Shown here one piece after another: positions 11,911 to 24,490 of a stretch of 64,000 bases of DNA (position 1 is the first letter of the stretch; each line of letters starts with the position of its first letter). The DNA lies in contig CP136065.1 in the NCBI GenBank assembly GCA_032622095.1, positions 244,713,474 through 244,777,473 of the forward strand. Reading direction: 5' to 3'. A model generated the notes under the pieces. The model had not been told where the DNA came from and did not search any database. It was given only the letters and a program-made list of their open reading frames with translations. A program made the position numbers and the translations under genes. Origin of the DNA: Siphonodentalium dalli. Its lineage: Eukaryota > Mollusca > Scaphopoda > Gadilida > Siphonodentaliidae.

Positions 11911-12132
11911 ACCATAGTCAGAAATGGTAACGCCCTCAAGATCATATTAGTAGCCATATATCCAAAATAACAACTTTAATGTGGTAATTGTGAAAAATAT
12001 GTACAGGTAATGCCTATGTAGTTGATTATATGTGATATTTTTTTTATAATTTCATTTGAAATAGTGGTCTGAATAGCTCATGAAATAGAATGCAGAATAA
12101 TAATCGGGCACAAATTTGCGATCTTCGTAACA

Positions 12133-12212
12133 TGGTTCAAGTACGCAAACACAGAGCACGTTATATACTAAATGTGATTAGAAACGTGCTCGGTGCTTGC
12201 GTACTTGAACCT
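12133..12212. repeat. Hairpin, ~30-bp arms
   Basis: 'ggttcaagtacgcaa' ... 'gagcacgtt' on the left pairs with 'aacgtgctc' ... 'ttgcgtacttgaacc' on the right, around an AT-rich loop. Confidence 0.85.
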
Positions 12213-12339
12213 TAACCACATTTAGTCCACCAACTCCTGCGACATGGTCAGATATACTTGCCAATATACACCCCATGAGGGCATAAATGTTTATCTAAGA
12301 ATAGCCTCAGAATTCACTTATTTTGACCTCTCATAAGGA

Positions 12340-12850
12340 TTAATTAAAATACATGTAATGGTTCCGTGAGGGTAAATTAAAATATGGTCACAGCCAGAGA
12401 GGTTTAATTGAAATATGGTCCGTGAGGGTAAATTAAAATATGGTCACATCACGGTTAAATAAAATATGGTCCCATGAGGGTTAATTAATATATGGTCCAA
12501 TGAGGGTTAATAAAAAATATGGTCCCATGATTTGTAATTAAATTGTAGCTTGATTGTTAATTAAAATATATTCCCATGAGGGTTACTAAAAATGTGGACC
12601 AATGGGGGTAATTGAAATATGGTCCCATTAAGGTCGATTTAAATATGATAACGTGACTTAATTAAAGAATGAATATATGGTCCCATTATGAGGATTAATT
12701 AAAATTAAAATATGGTCTCATCAGTGTTGATTAAACTACGGTACCGCTGGGGTTAAATACAATATAGTCCCATGAGGGTTAATTAACATATGGTCCAATG
12801 AGGACTAATTATAATATGCCCCCTTCCCTATGAGGATCAATTAAAACACT
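12340..12850. repeat. Degenerate minisatellite (~28-bp unit)
   Basis: About 17 variants of 'ttaattaaaatatggtccca' plus 'tgaggg'. Divergence between units is high, so the array is old. Confidence 0.85.
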
Positions 12851-13979
12851 GTCACAGGAAGGAGGGTAATTTGTGAACACTCTTCAATTCATATAGCCTT
12901 CTGCTATATCCTCGGTACACATAAATAAAAATGATGACTAGAATTAGGCCACATTGTATGTTAAACAACCAATGTGAAGGGTTAGTGTTGGAACTTTTCA
13001 TAATAACATCTCTATTCATAGCTCCGATATATTCCGCATACAAAGAAATGAAAAGTCAATATTTACAAACAGCACGAAGGAGTAACGTGGCAATTGGTTA
13101 ATAATTACCATCCCAATTCATTTAGAAAAAAACATGCCGATATTTGTCGCGTATAACTAAAAGAAAAAGTTCGCTAAACGATATTAAATAAATTGTTAAA
13201 CACCGATATAAACAAACACCTCGTAGGATTCATATTAGAATTAAATTTCTTATACAACTGTCAAATCCCCGTGCAGTATAATAGTAGATAGCATTCCGAT
13301 CAGTGTTTGCCATGGCCCGAAGTTTTTTGTAGCCAATTTTTTAGCCACTTGTGCACATTTTGTTAGCCACTTTTTAAAACGTTTAGCCACATATTGTGGG
13401 ATAAATTAGCACAAGATGTAATACGATATAAACAATTATTTTACTCAATGTTATCAGCACTTATAATACATCACAATATACAACATCAATAAATTAACAA
13501 TAACGTTCAAAATTCAAACACTGTTAAGCATCTTACGCGATTTGACATCCTTCCACTTTCTGAATTCCAGTTCAAAATCAAACTGGTCAATTGGAGGCCC
13601 TTCAATTGATATTTTCATTTCCGATTTATGTCACGTGGAAATAAACGAACGATGTTCAAATAACAATGCAACAAAGCAGGTTAAAGAACAATAGAATCAC
13701 ATAACGCACAGCGCGCAAATGGTTAACACGCGAATTCCCTTTAGAATTAATCGGCTCGCACTTTTTGGCATGCGAATAACAAACCATGTGTCAATCAAAC
13801 ATGTCTCGAGAGACGCCCGCAGCATGAAATAATAATGTAAACGACAATAAACGAAATTCAATTCCCAACTAGACCTTTTACCGGACTCGGCCTCGGGGTC
13901 GCACTACAACTTTAAATGTGTCCCAAAAATCCCCATTTATATAAATAAAACCTCCACGCGCCCATTGAATACCAAGAAA
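12851..13979. other. No gene recognised
   Basis: AT-rich sequence. 'ttagccac' recurs a few times near 13340-13400. No supported coding sequence. Confidence 0.4.
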
Positions 13980-14170
13980 CAGCAGCTTCGTATACACACG
14001 GATGGCGTAATGAGGTAGCCTGAGGGTTTGTATAATAGATTCGCCTGTATAATTAGTGACACCCCAATGCGTTAACCACATCCCTTATAGACCCGACACA
14101 CCTGGCAGGTCTCCAGCCACGGTGCCATGATGAATGGGGTAGGCTGAGGGGTTTTATAATAGATTCGTCT
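13980..14170. repeat. Second cluster of the 11521-11910 repeat
   Basis: Contains 'aggtagcctgagggttt', 'agattcgcctgta' and 'cagccacggtgccatgatga', matching the units at 11760-11905. Confidence 0.7.
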
Positions 14171-14717
14171 CCGCTTAAGGACCCTCTTGGAGATGAGTGG
14201 ACTAATTTGAGTTAATCACTCTGACGGCGTAGTAATACAGTACTCACGTCCCGGTGGGAGATCACGAGGTTTGAATTACTGTCGTCTGCTCCCCCTATAT
14301 AATGTCTACCTGCTGTGAGCCACCTGTTCGTCTCATTAAAGCAACACATACTCTTCAGACGTCGAAATGGCACCATGTGGCTCAGTTGGTGAGGTGCCTG
14401 GCGCACTATACTCTAGTGACAATGGGGCTATATACAGTTGTATTGAATCGATTATATTGCCATTTCCGTTCAGACTCTATCCACATTTCAAATGATTTTT
14501 TACAGCATGTTTGAGTATTTAGATAGACGCCATTATTGAAGGTCACGAAAATGTTGAGTGTGAAATTATAGTATATTATACCAAACGAGTAGATCGAGTC
14601 CCAGATATATATCAGTTGTGAAATCACGAACTGTGATGTCATCGTGCAGTATACTAGTCACAATATCGCAATAATAATACAAGGAAACGATTATAAAGCG
14701 CTCCGTTTGCAATATTA
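14171..14717. other. No gene recognised; weak tRNA-like A-box
   Basis: 'tggctcagttgg' at about 14379 fits the A-box of a tRNA or tRNA-derived SINE. No B-box follows at the expected spacing, so I do not call a tRNA or SINE. Confidence 0.3.
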
Positions 14718-14985
14718 TACGCCCTATCACTAACTCGCGGCCATATTGGATCCACCAGGCCCGGTTCCGTGGTTTTATTGTTACATGTCAAAGTTCCGGA
14801 GTAGCATTTCGATATATGGAAGTCATGCATATTCAAAAGCTCAATATATGGAAATGCTACTTCAGAACTTTGACCTGTAGCACTAAAACCACGGAACCGA
14901 GTCTGGATGGATCTCATATATAAACCGCGGAACAGGGACTGGATGAACTCAATAGGCTGTGACTTAGTGAGCTCGCTTATATTGC
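14718..14985. mobile_element. Foldback miniature element, family B copy 1
   Basis: Outer arms pair 'tcgcggccatattggatc' with a diverged inverse near 14940-14985. Inner arms pair 'gtcaaagttccggagtagca' with 'gctacttcagaactttgac'. A second copy with the same architecture lies at 15597-15858. Confidence 0.75.
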
Positions 14986-15596
14986 AATATTTCGCGCTCA
15001 ATACATTGCGTATGACAATATATATATATGGACAGTATATCAATATGACGCGTTGATCAGTTGCAATATGTTCCTAAATTTTTAAAACTTCTATTTGAAC
15101 GACGTTGGTTAGTCACTGAAAGACGATTTCTGTATTATGGCATGAAATAAGATAAATTATTAGTTCCCACAATTGGTGAACATAATAGTATACTCCAGTT
15201 AAATATAGAATTCAAACTCAATGCAGCTCCCTCTCCGTTATCACTGCCGGAAGGATGGCACTATGCGGACCGATACATATATTTTTACATATTGTTGGAA
15301 CTATATTTAGTAACTTATTGTCTTATTTTGACCACAAAAAGTGTGCATGCAATACTGCTGATTCTTTCGGTATTGATAAGCATAATATGAACTGAGCCAG
15401 ACATCGACAATTTTAATCCTAAAACATAAGAACTAAGATCATGTCAGAAATCCTTACCAACTGTCCTTTCATGTGGCAGTGGTATCTTAGCGGAGCGATC
15501 AGAAATAACTCTGCCTGAATTATAAAACACGGGTTCCTACTCTCATAATTCGTTGTTCCGACTCTATTCTCACGACATATAGTGTGCTTCGACGCT
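14986..15596. other. No gene recognised
   Basis: Spacer between the two family B copies, with no supported coding sequence. Confidence 0.35.
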
Positions 15597-15858
15597 ATAC
15601 GCCCTGTCACTAATTCGCGGCCATATTGGATCTACCAGGCCCGGTTCCGTTGTTTTAGCGCTACAGGTCAAAGTTCTTGAGTAGCATTTCCATATATGCA
15701 AGTCATGAATAATAAAAAGCTCCATATATGGAAATGCTACTCCAGAACTTTGACCTGTGGCACTAAAACAACTGAACCGGGGCTGGATTAATCTCTGAAA
15801 CCACGGAACGGAGCTGGGTGAACCCAATATGGCCGCGACTCGGTGATCTCGCTTATTA
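15597..15858. mobile_element. Foldback miniature element, family B copy 2
   Basis: Same organisation as 14718-14985: 'cactaattcgcggccatatt' at the left end and 'aatatggccgcgactcggtg' at the right. The inner inverted repeat around 'gtagcatttccatatatg' is better preserved than in copy 1. Confidence 0.8.
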
Positions 15859-15929
15859 TTGTGAAATAGATCAAATCATTGAACAAGTATATGTTGTATA
15901 CTATTGGCTTTGTGTGCATATATATAACA

Positions 15930-16540
15930 CTAGAAGGTGACCCGACTTCGTCCGGGTTTGACCTTGAATTGTCTATTTTGAAGGCCAAGGTCAAGTGGGG
16001 GTCACGATTTGACCCGTCCAAAACACAGTGCCCGAACAAAAGTACCCGACAAAAGTACCCGTCGAAATCCATCCGGTTTTACCCGATTTGACCTTGAATT
16101 GACTATTTTGAAGGTCAGGTGGGGTCAAACACCAACACCCCAAAAATGGTGGAAATCGGCCCAGCGGATACCGGGAAATCGGCTATTCACCCGGGCTATT
16201 CAAAAACCAAATTTCAAGTCGATAGCTCCACCCGTTTCCGAGATCTGGTCTGCGCATGCGCGAAGCTGGCGTCGCACGGGCTCGGCGACCCGATAAAATT
16301 CGTATCCGGGGCAAGATACATTCACATAGCAAATTTCAAGTCGATAGCTCCACCCGTTTCCGAGATCTCGTCTGCGCATGCGCAAAGCGGGCGCCGCACG
16401 GGCTCGCCAATACGACAACGTCCACCGCCTGGTCAAACTACACACACGTACCAAGTTTCGTCCCGATCGGTCGAGAATCGTATATTTGTATAAATGACAG
16501 ACAAACATACATACAGACAGACAGACAGACAAACAGAGGT
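15930..16540 (+). repeat. Dispersed repeat ending in an ACAG microsatellite
   Basis: Begins 'ctagaaggtgacccgacttc' and contains two tandem ~121-bp units with 'aaatttcaagtcgatagctc'. It ends in 'acagacagacagacagac'. The start and the 121-bp unit recur inverted at 34200-34396. A defined head and a microsatellite tail suggest a retroposed element (a SINE or the 3' end of a LINE), but I see no coding remnant to name it. Confidence 0.7.
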
Positions 16541-16993
16541 CTTCAAAATATATATGAGATGATGATTTGAACAGAATTTCGTTAAAACACGGCCAAATTG
16601 TGAGTCCTATTATTCCTGCTGTTATATATATACATACTAACTTTTTAAACTTGGCCTGCTGTTAACTTATCTTCCAACTACAGATGTGTGCTCACCAAAA
16701 TAGCTATTGATCCAGTTTTCATAAGATCCGCTGCTCAAAATATCACTGCAAGAGTAACTTATTTTTAGTTGTAAAAATTCCGTTTGTCCAATTTTAGTTC
16801 TTCAGACGTACCTCGTGTTTTTCAATTCCAAAGAACCAAAAACAGCAGTGATTGTAGGTAATTTTCTTTATGTTTCCCATAGTTTTTTTTCAAATATCTT
16901 TCTTGATATATCTTTGATAACAATTTAATTTATACCAAAATGAAGTAAATTTTGTGAGGAATTTAATCATATCTATTATATATTTTGAAAGAT

Positions 16994-17019
16994 CTGTGTG
17001 TGTGTGTGTGTGTGTGTGT
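16994..17019. repeat. (TG)n microsatellite
   Basis: An uninterrupted run of about 11 TG dinucleotides. Confidence 0.95.
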
Positions 17020-17036
17020 GGGTGTGTTTACCTGGG

Positions 17037-19437
17037 GTTGGGAGGACATACACATGTTTGCACACCAACGTTGTGGGTACAATTTGGTTTATGAGGACAT
17101 TCCAATGTCCTCACAATGATGTCCTCGCAATGGTATCAAAACTACATTCTGATTGTGTATTTCAATTTTAGGAACGGTCCCCATAACTCGGTTTGTATTC
17201 TGAACCCACACACACATACACAAAAATATTCCATTGGCGAATCGCGGGTCGCTTCGCACAAACAAACTATATTACACGAGTGTATAGATAGCCAATGAAA
17301 ACGCTCGACTCTTCGGAGTACTAACATTTTTAACCAATCAAAGCGGTCCTTCCGGTGACGATTTGTGAGTCGTCCAATCAAAGGTATGTTGTTTCCGCTT
17401 CATTTCTAGTGCATTTAGCAGCCATTTAAAAAAAAAGATCAGAAGTATTTTCTATCAAAGTAAGTATAGTTAGTATAATTATTGAAAGAAATAAAGTTAA
17501 ATATATATATTCTCTCTAATCTAAATGAGTTTATCTAACCGATCATGTACTACTATTAGGGGCGAGCAGGGTATAAGTTTCGGGAAAACGGGATTGACCA
17601 TATGATTTTCATTTTTCGTGATTTGGAAATGTCTGTCGCAGCACCGTGTACAGCACATGTGATTGAACTTAAAGCACCAGAGAATACTTTTCAAACATTT
17701 ATTAATTTAGTCAGCGAAGAGTGACTACAGAATCAAACAAACATTGTCTGACTAAATTTGAGATTTTTTTTTTATTTAATTTTTAATATTATGCGATTGC
17801 GAATCTGGATTGGTTTTTAGTAAATTTTACAAACAATCATTATACTATTGGTTTTTACAAAAAATAATCTGCGAGGGACTACCATCACTACGGGCGCGTT
17901 TGTCACTCAATTTTGGTCCCCGTTCTCCGTGACCAGTTTATTACTATTTTTACCTACAGCGCGAATTTTGTCATTCTCCGCAGTTTTGCGATTGTGGGTG
18001 AAAGACGCCGAGATTTTAAACAAAAAACAGATCGCTGATTATTGACATACACGTACCTGTAACTTGTAAGCTAATTAAAATGTGCCCAAATTAGGTAATC
18101 GTCGAGTAAATATACGTCCAGGGGCTGTCCGGAATCCGGGAATGACGCAACTAGACTAGACTAGAGTGATTGTTCTATTTTTAAATATTTGTCTGTCTTG
18201 ACCTCATCTGCTCATGTAATTGTGTCATGATTGTGCTTGTCAGTAATGTCACCCAACCCGGATATTTGTGCAGTGCAGAAGATCTTGGAAAGACACATGA
18301 CGATCTTGTCAACCAGAGCATGCAGCACTTATGTCATAACATATCGCTATAAAATATATCGGGACACTGATTTACAAAAGTCGGAACTCATTGGTGTTTA
18401 CAAATCAAAGCCTCGATGCTGCTCTGATTAGTCTGAACTCTATCCGAATACATGTGGTAACCGAAAGATGTCAACACGACTTCAAAGACTCGATGTCGCT
18501 GTAGAATTTAACACCGCGAATGCAGTTTTGTTACTAGGGGTGTAACGATACATCGATGTATCGATGCGACAGCAATACAGCACTGACGATAGATACGGTC
18601 ATCGATACGGGCGTTCAAATGATACGTACGTATCTCGATACACAAATTGCATATTGTTATTACCAATTCAGGTATTAAGTAAGCAGCGGTCGCCACGAAC
18701 GAGAACGATCAATGTTGAATCAGTATCTAACAAAAAATTAAGGTAATCCCCCACAATAAGTAATAAAAATGATAAGCATTCAGTGTATCCCGCCGACCAC
18801 CCAATAATAGAACCTAATGACCATGTCCCTATCGAAGGCAAGTGATTCAAAAGCGATGTCATTCGACCTTGACCGAATTTGGCCATCAACTTCATGAACA
18901 TCGACGTATGTCGGTCATCTTCAAAGAACATGAAAGGCTTCTATGTTTTTGATGTTCATCACTGATCGCCAACAGAATAAAGCCATGATTTGGTTGATTT
19001 ATCGGTCACGAATTATGGTTCGTCTCTCATTCCCACCGTGAATCTGAACAAACTACTTAAATCGGTCCATACCCCTTCAAACATTAAACAAAAATGTCAT
19101 ACAAACAGTCCAATCTCTGGGGATATTTTGATGAAAGTCCTCTGACGTCTCATCTTGGATCAAAATAAGTTTTGAAAAATGAATTGCGAATGATGCATTT
19201 TAGTGTTTGAACGGGAACGGACGGTAATGTTGACCACATAACATCGCTAAATGTGATTGAATTAGTGTAATCTTATCGTAATACTGCCTTTATCGCAAAT
19301 TACGATTCGTTACCGGTTATTTCGATCCCTACGTCTCATTCATTCTACAGACATCCGATGTACACACAATGTCCTCATAAATAAAATTGTCCTCGCAATG
19401 TTGTTGTGCAAGCACATACATGTATGTGTCCTCCCAA
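17037..19437. mobile_element. Possible 2.4-kb inverted-repeat element
   Basis: The left end has 'ttgggaggacatacacatgt' followed by 'ttgcacaccaacgttgtg' and 'tttatgaggacat'. The right end near 19370-19437 carries the inverse ('aatgtcctcata', 'ttgtgcaagcacataca', 'gtcctcccaa'). The termini match those of the element at 26348-27096 and a single end at 20095-20165. No transposase frame is seen inside. The right end also lies in a tandem duplication, so the pairing of these two ends is uncertain. Confidence 0.5.
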
Positions 19438-19648
19438 CGCAACGAACACAATCACATATGTGGCATTTTGCCCGGCCTTTTAATGTTGATGCATGCTCAG
19501 TATAATCCGCTCACAGTCTAGATATATTAGCACTTCATCTGTTGTCACACTCAACTTTTACTTTATCTACCAGTTGATAATAATCCCTGTTAAGTATGAG
19601 AGAGTTAGTTATCTTCTTGTCAATAAATCTTGTCTTCTGGATTCGATA
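19139..19648 (+). repeat. Tandem duplication, copy 1
   Basis: Starts 'gacgtctcatcttggatcaa' and ends with 'ggattcgatagacg'. It matches 19649-21180 after removal of a ~170-bp insertion near 19700-19890 and the hAT-like element. Confidence 0.85.
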
Positions 19649-21180
19649 GACGTCTCATCTTGGATCAAAATGTTTTGAAAAATGAATCGCGAATTGCTAT
19701 ATACTTTCAAATGAACATGAGTGTTGGACGATATTAGATTGAATAATTTTCCTATTAAGTTGGTTAATAAAAATATCACTGGATGTATTCACAAATTGTG
19801 TGACGAGTGTGAGGATTTCTCAAGTTTACACTCTCCTCTGGTAAATAATTCCTCCAATGCAGTTTTGAAATAAAGAAGATAGGTTCCATAGAATGGGAGA
19901 GTCCTAATGCATTTTAGTGTTTGAACGGGAACGGACGGGGATGTTGACCACATAACATCGCTAAATGTGATAGAATGAGTGTAATTTTATGATTGTTATC
20001 GTACTATAGTGCCTTTATTTATCGCAAATTGCGATTCGTTACCGATTATTTCGATACCTACGTCTCATTCATTCTACAGATATCCCATGTACACACAATG
20101 TCCTCATAACTAAAAAATTGTCCTCGCAATGTTGGTGTGCAAGAACATATGCATCCTCCCAACGCAACGAAAATGAACACAATCACATATGTGCCATTTT
20201 GCCCGGCCTCTTAATGTTGATGCATGTACAGTATAAACCGCTCACAGTCTAGCTAATTTAGCACTTAATCTGTTGTCACTCAACTTTTACTTTATGTACC
20301 AGTTGATAATAGACCCTGTTACATGTACAGAGGCGGACTGGGCCAAAAAATCGGCCTGGGAAATGAATATAATACTGGCCCATCTGCAAAAGGCAGTTGC
20401 CGAGGTGCCGAGTGGAGGAGGGTCTCTGTTCGGGGGGTGTCCACATTGGAATTCCAACTGCACCCCCCCCCTCTTGAATCAAAATCAGACCAAATACATG
20501 TTTTTGCATAATTCCATTGCAACCCCCCCCCCCTTGCACCTCAGTGCTCTGGCCTAATATCCTATAAATTCATCAACCATGGTTCTATATATTCCCGGTA
20601 TGAGACCATTCAGTTATTTTTACCTGAAAAATTGCATAAATTCTTACATCTAGCGGTCTAAGCTCAGACAAATGCACACGGCTACAGACAAGAGACCAGG
20701 ACACACTGGGCTGTCCATGGTTGTTTGGCCCCGGTGTGAGAAAATTTTGAAAACTATACAAGAAAATCGCTAATCCTAGGTACTAGTAGCATCTAGACTG
20801 GCCTCAATTTTTGGGGGATTTACAGCTGGGAGTTACCGTTAATATCTCGAGATTAACGGGGTCTTTACGTGGTGTTATATGTTGCTGACAAGTTCATTTA
20901 ATGACAAAATTATGATTAGCCAGTTAGGCTGGTTAAACAACACATGTGGCGGCCCACATCAGTTTCATTTGCATATACATATACCCCCCCCCCCCCCCCC
21001 AAACTGTAAAAAAAAAACTCAGATTCTCGCTTGATAGAAAATCACGTGGAATCAGAATTTTCCGGCCTCCGGCTCATCGGGAATTTACCTGGTCTCCCAA
21101 TCGGCCAATCCACCTCTGTACATGTAGGTATCAGAGAGTTACTAGTAGTTATCTTGTCTTCTGGATTTGATAGACATTAT
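19649..21180 (+). repeat. Tandem duplication, copy 2 (interrupted)
   Basis: Repeats copy 1 from 'gacgtctcatcttggatcaa' to 'ggatttgatagac'. It is interrupted by the element at 20328-21118, which is absent from copy 1 at the corresponding 'ccctgtta' site. Confidence 0.85.
20328..21118. mobile_element. hAT-like non-autonomous DNA transposon
   Basis: This 791-bp element has terminal inverted repeats 'cagaggcggactgggcc' and, inverted at the right end, 'cagaggtggattggcc'. A perfect 8-bp target duplication TACATGTA lies at 20320-20327 and 21119-21126. Terminus and duplication length fit the hAT superfamily. The corresponding place in the neighbouring tandem copy (about 19590) lacks the insertion. 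Internal poly-C tracts are present, and there is no transposase. Confidence 0.9.
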
Positions 21181-21467
21181 TTTATTTAGCTACCGGTACT
21201 ATATGTCCCTCAGTGAACATACTTTTGAGTTATCTGAAATTCTGTACCATTCTTCATCAAATCTGCGGTCCGCTTAGGTACAACATAGATCATGGGCATT
21301 TTAATCAATAATCTATATAGAGTCCAATTTAGATTATGTTTCCGGTAGCCGTCATGTCCGAGCAATACTAATATTGTTTTGTTGCTTCAGAAGTTTTGAT
21401 TAAGTGTAAACATTAAATATAACTTTCAAATCATTTATTTATTCATTTATTTTTCAGGCTGTGTTAG

Positions 21468-21702
21468 ATGTTATATGTGGCAACTGTATCACAGATCATG
21501 AATTTGAAGAACAATGAGTTGGATGTAGCTAACTTTATGGGACATGATATACGCACTCACAGAGAATATTACAGACGGCCGGAAAAGACCCTACAACTAT
21601 GTAAATACAGTAAACTGCTTCGAGTGGTAGCGAAGGGGAATGTGCACAAGTATCAGGGCAAATCTTTGGATGAAATAGAAATGGATGCTGATTCAGAAGT
21701 TG
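21468..21702 (+). pseudogene. Tyrosine-recombinase-like exon (Crypton-like)
   Basis: A 235-bp exon bounded by a TTAG acceptor (a pyrimidine-rich TTTTCAG lies 10 bases upstream) and a strong GTAAGT donor. The product contains 'VATVSQIMNLKNNELDVANF' followed by 'MGHDIRTHREYYRRPE'. This matches the C-terminal half of the tyrosine-recombinase fold: an A-T after the usual H-x-x-R position, the G-H motif, then the nucleophile region with paired tyrosines. I recognise this as a type widespread in fish and invertebrate genomes and probably of Crypton origin. The exon itself is open. The H-x-x-R exon is not found upstream in this window, and the next exon is damaged, so the gene is probably dead. Confidence 0.6.
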
Positions 21703-23743
21703 GTAAGTAACTTTAGTTGTTATACATACACATTATCAATAAGTATAGTGATATGGTCTGCCATATCACGTCGAGTTGAAGTCAGATCTGTATCAAACGA
21801 GCTGTTTTTGGCAGTGAGGTTGAACTTGATACAGCAATCTGATCTCAATGAGACGCGATACTGCGATACTTATCACTACCCTGTATAGATAAAGCGTTTA
21901 TTATATGACTACTGGCGTTCTGAGTTGCCAAAAGTTCAATGAAAAATGAGACTTTTCTCCCAACTTACTGGTAGGTGTAGGTCGATTGATATTCTGAGAC
22001 TTCGACGATCAGCAAATAATAATTCCTCAAAGGTAATAGCTTGCGGATTGCTATAACAAAAGAATATTCATGATATGGTTCAATTAATTACTAAATGAAC
22101 ATCTTTTAGTTCAGATCGTAACATATTTAGGCCTAGAAACGAATGAATCGATTTCTCGCTTCATTCAGTATATGATGTTTACAAAATGACGACATCGATG
22201 ACATGTTGAGTAGCATAAGAAATCGGAGAAAAAAACACTCTTGTTTTCTAATAGAAAAACTAGAACGTGTTTAAGCAAGATACGGGGAGAGAAAACTATA
22301 GTCATATAATAAATAACTTCAGTTGTTATACAGTCACTTGAAAGATATTGGTATAAATTGTTACTGGATTATTTCTAGATTTTTAAGACCTTAATTAAAA
22401 CAGCAAACTAATTTCTCAGAATATTAATTCTATTAGTTTCTGACATATGCCCCTTTAAGTTTATAACTTGGGTCAGAATAAGGCGCATGCTTTCTCTTAA
22501 TCAGGTACTCTCGTAAACTATTGGGCCTACTAGTATATCAACAAAATTTGCTATCTAAGGTATTTTGGGACTGGAAGGGTATAATTTGGGAATGCTGTCA
22601 AGATAATTTGCCCTTCCGATGTTCCTGTGACCTTGTGTATGACCAAGTGACTTTTAACTGTCTCAGGAACTACATTGCCCATAGAGATTAAGTTTGGTAT
22701 ATAGAGGTATTTTGGGGTGGGCAGTAACCTCATCATGTCTGTCTGCCCATCCTTCCATACAGGTACCCACAAATTACCTTTAACTCTTGGAATCGATAAT
22801 ATATTTGGATAGACTTCACTTTTTGTATGCACTGTACAGTCATACTGCCCCTATCATATGACCTTGATGACATGAAATCTACCGCGGAGTCAGCGGGCAC
22901 ATAGCTAGTATACTTATATTATGAAGAAGTGTTTGTCCTTTGTCTGTCATGCTTTGATGGTATCACCCCCCCCCCCTTCGGTACGTGGGATTCAGGGTGT
23001 TTTGAAGCCGTACGCGGGATTCATACCCCAGAATTAACTGGTATTCAGGTTCAAGCAAAACATATTGGACGTAGGTTTTGATGGCGCAAAATAATATTTT
23101 TGTGCTAGTTATCTGTATGAATGCTGAATGAGTGGGTAGAATAGCTTCTTGGGCATATTCGACCACTATGCCATCATAAAGTATCATTAATCGTATCATA
23201 ACGCCCATAATGTGACACCGGCGTCAATTTGTATGTCATTTATCGCATATTATTTCTTAACATGTATTCAGGATTCACCCCCCCCCCCCCAAAATTAACT
23301 GGTATTCAGGATTCAGGGGGAGGGGGGTGATACCCTCTTATATCACCTCTGTTATTAAATTAATCCAATTTTGGACTACATGCTGGTACACGATCTCAAA
23401 ACATTGGCATCAATTTCCTCACTAGCAGATGGGCATAGCCTAAATATAGCCAGAGAATTCTGGACTGTTATATTTATGGGCACAACAAATTTTCTATATT
23501 CAGCCCAATTACGTTGCCAGGTACCCGGTAACCTAATCAATATTGGGCAGTAAACAACATTGTGACCAACATTGGGTCAAATTTCTGACAAGCTACTAAG
23601 CTTTTGCATTGGCTGTTTCATAGCTCAGTGCATATGTGTTAAGTAAATAAAGTGATCAATCAACGCACATTTCTCTATTAGAGGGCATTCAGGGTGCGCA
23701 GTTGTCATCAGAATGTAAAATTACCTCTTTGATAAATTGACAG
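21703..23743 (+). other. Probable intron of the recombinase-like gene
   Basis: Lies between the GTAAGT donor at 21703 and a CAG acceptor at 23741-23743. Phase is preserved: the exon ends one base into a codon and the next begins with the remaining two. It contains repeats, including the small inverted-repeat element at 22957-23340, and no convincing exon. Confidence 0.5.
22957..23340. mobile_element. Small inverted-repeat element with poly-C ends
   Basis: 'ggtatcacccccccccc' at the left faces 'ggaggggggtgatacc' at the right. 'aattaactggtattcagg' is repeated inside. Family unknown. Confidence 0.5.
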
Positions 23744-24055
23744 AATTTGGTGATGCAGAACAATCAGAAGATATACAAGACATACATGTGCAATCACAAG
23801 AAATACAGACGTCTTCTACAAAACAAAGAACTAATGACGTCACACATGCCGCTTCTCAGAACAACCAAAATAAAGACGGAGAAAATCAACCATCCGGAAC
23901 AAATGGACTGATGAACAAAAGGCTGCTATCCATATTTAAAGCATCTAGGAAAGTATTTCACTTGTAATAGCCTACCAGGGAAATTTCAATGTCTGGAGCC
24001 TATGAGGAAGGCTCCTGTCCTTAGTGCTTGACCCTGTGACCAGATTAAGTTTTTC
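23744..24055 (+). pseudogene. Second exon of the recombinase-like gene, damaged
   Basis: The exon continues the frame of 21468-21702 with an acidic, Q/S-rich linker. Around 23900 the recognisable sequence moves to another frame, 'RNKWTDEQKAAI', a SANT/Myb-like start often seen in this protein type. It then moves again to 'LPGKFQCLEPMRKAPVLSA', and a TGA stop falls just before 'PCDQIKFFIKNNK'. At least two frame changes and one stop in the conserved tail mean it cannot encode the usual product unless splicing is unusual. Confidence 0.55.
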
Positions 24056-24101
24056 ATAAAAAACAATAAGTAAATTGTATGTCCACAGCGAGGAAACTTA
24101 A

Positions 24102-24190
24102 CCACAGGTCCCCGGAAAAAAAATTGACCCCACCCCCAATAATACTTCATTCTATAGAGTGGGGTAAATTTTTGTTCTGGGGACCTGTGC
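24102..24190. repeat. Hairpin / miniature inverted repeat
   Basis: 'cacaggtccccgg' and following A-rich bases pair with 'tctggggacctgtg'. Inner 'gaccccac' pairs with 'gtggggt'. Confidence 0.75.
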
Positions 24191-24279
24191 TTTCAACCTG
24201 TAAGACGAGTATACCGGTCAGAACCTTAGGCTTAAAAAATAACCTTTTTATGTTTACCCATACCACAGTATGGTAAACA

Positions 24280-24490
24280 TAGTGTCGTTGTCTGGATTGA
24301 CCACTCGTCGTTCGTCCGTCCGTCTGTCCATCCATAGACACTTTACGCATAATGTGATAACTGAACCATTTCCAATCTTATCGCAACCAATTTTGGTATG
24401 TGAGTTTCCCAGCCTCAAATACAGATCAATTTCGAATATGGGTTTGATCCGACTAGTTTTCACTGAGTTGTGGCCCTTTTTCAAAAAAAA
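24280..24490. repeat. Dispersed repeat segment
   Basis: Contains 'cgtccgtccgtctgtccatc' followed by a 'cactgagttgtggccctttt' end. A related end ('caactgagttattgcccttt') occurs at about 31783. Probably the tail of a retroposon. Family not identified. Confidence 0.45.

Noticed and set aside
12340-12850. Regularly spaced repeats that might suggest a CRISPR array
   Set aside because: Units are contiguous and diverged with no unique spacers, and the sequence is eukaryotic. It is a minisatellite.
14370-14410. tRNA-like A-box 'tggctcagttgg'
   Set aside because: No B-box at the expected spacing and no cloverleaf could be formed, so neither a tRNA nor a SINE is called.
18535-19330. Possible hAT-like element starting 'taggggtgtaacgatacatc' and ending near 'tttcgatcccta'
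   Set aside because: The ends match only over a few bases and no 8-bp direct duplication was found.
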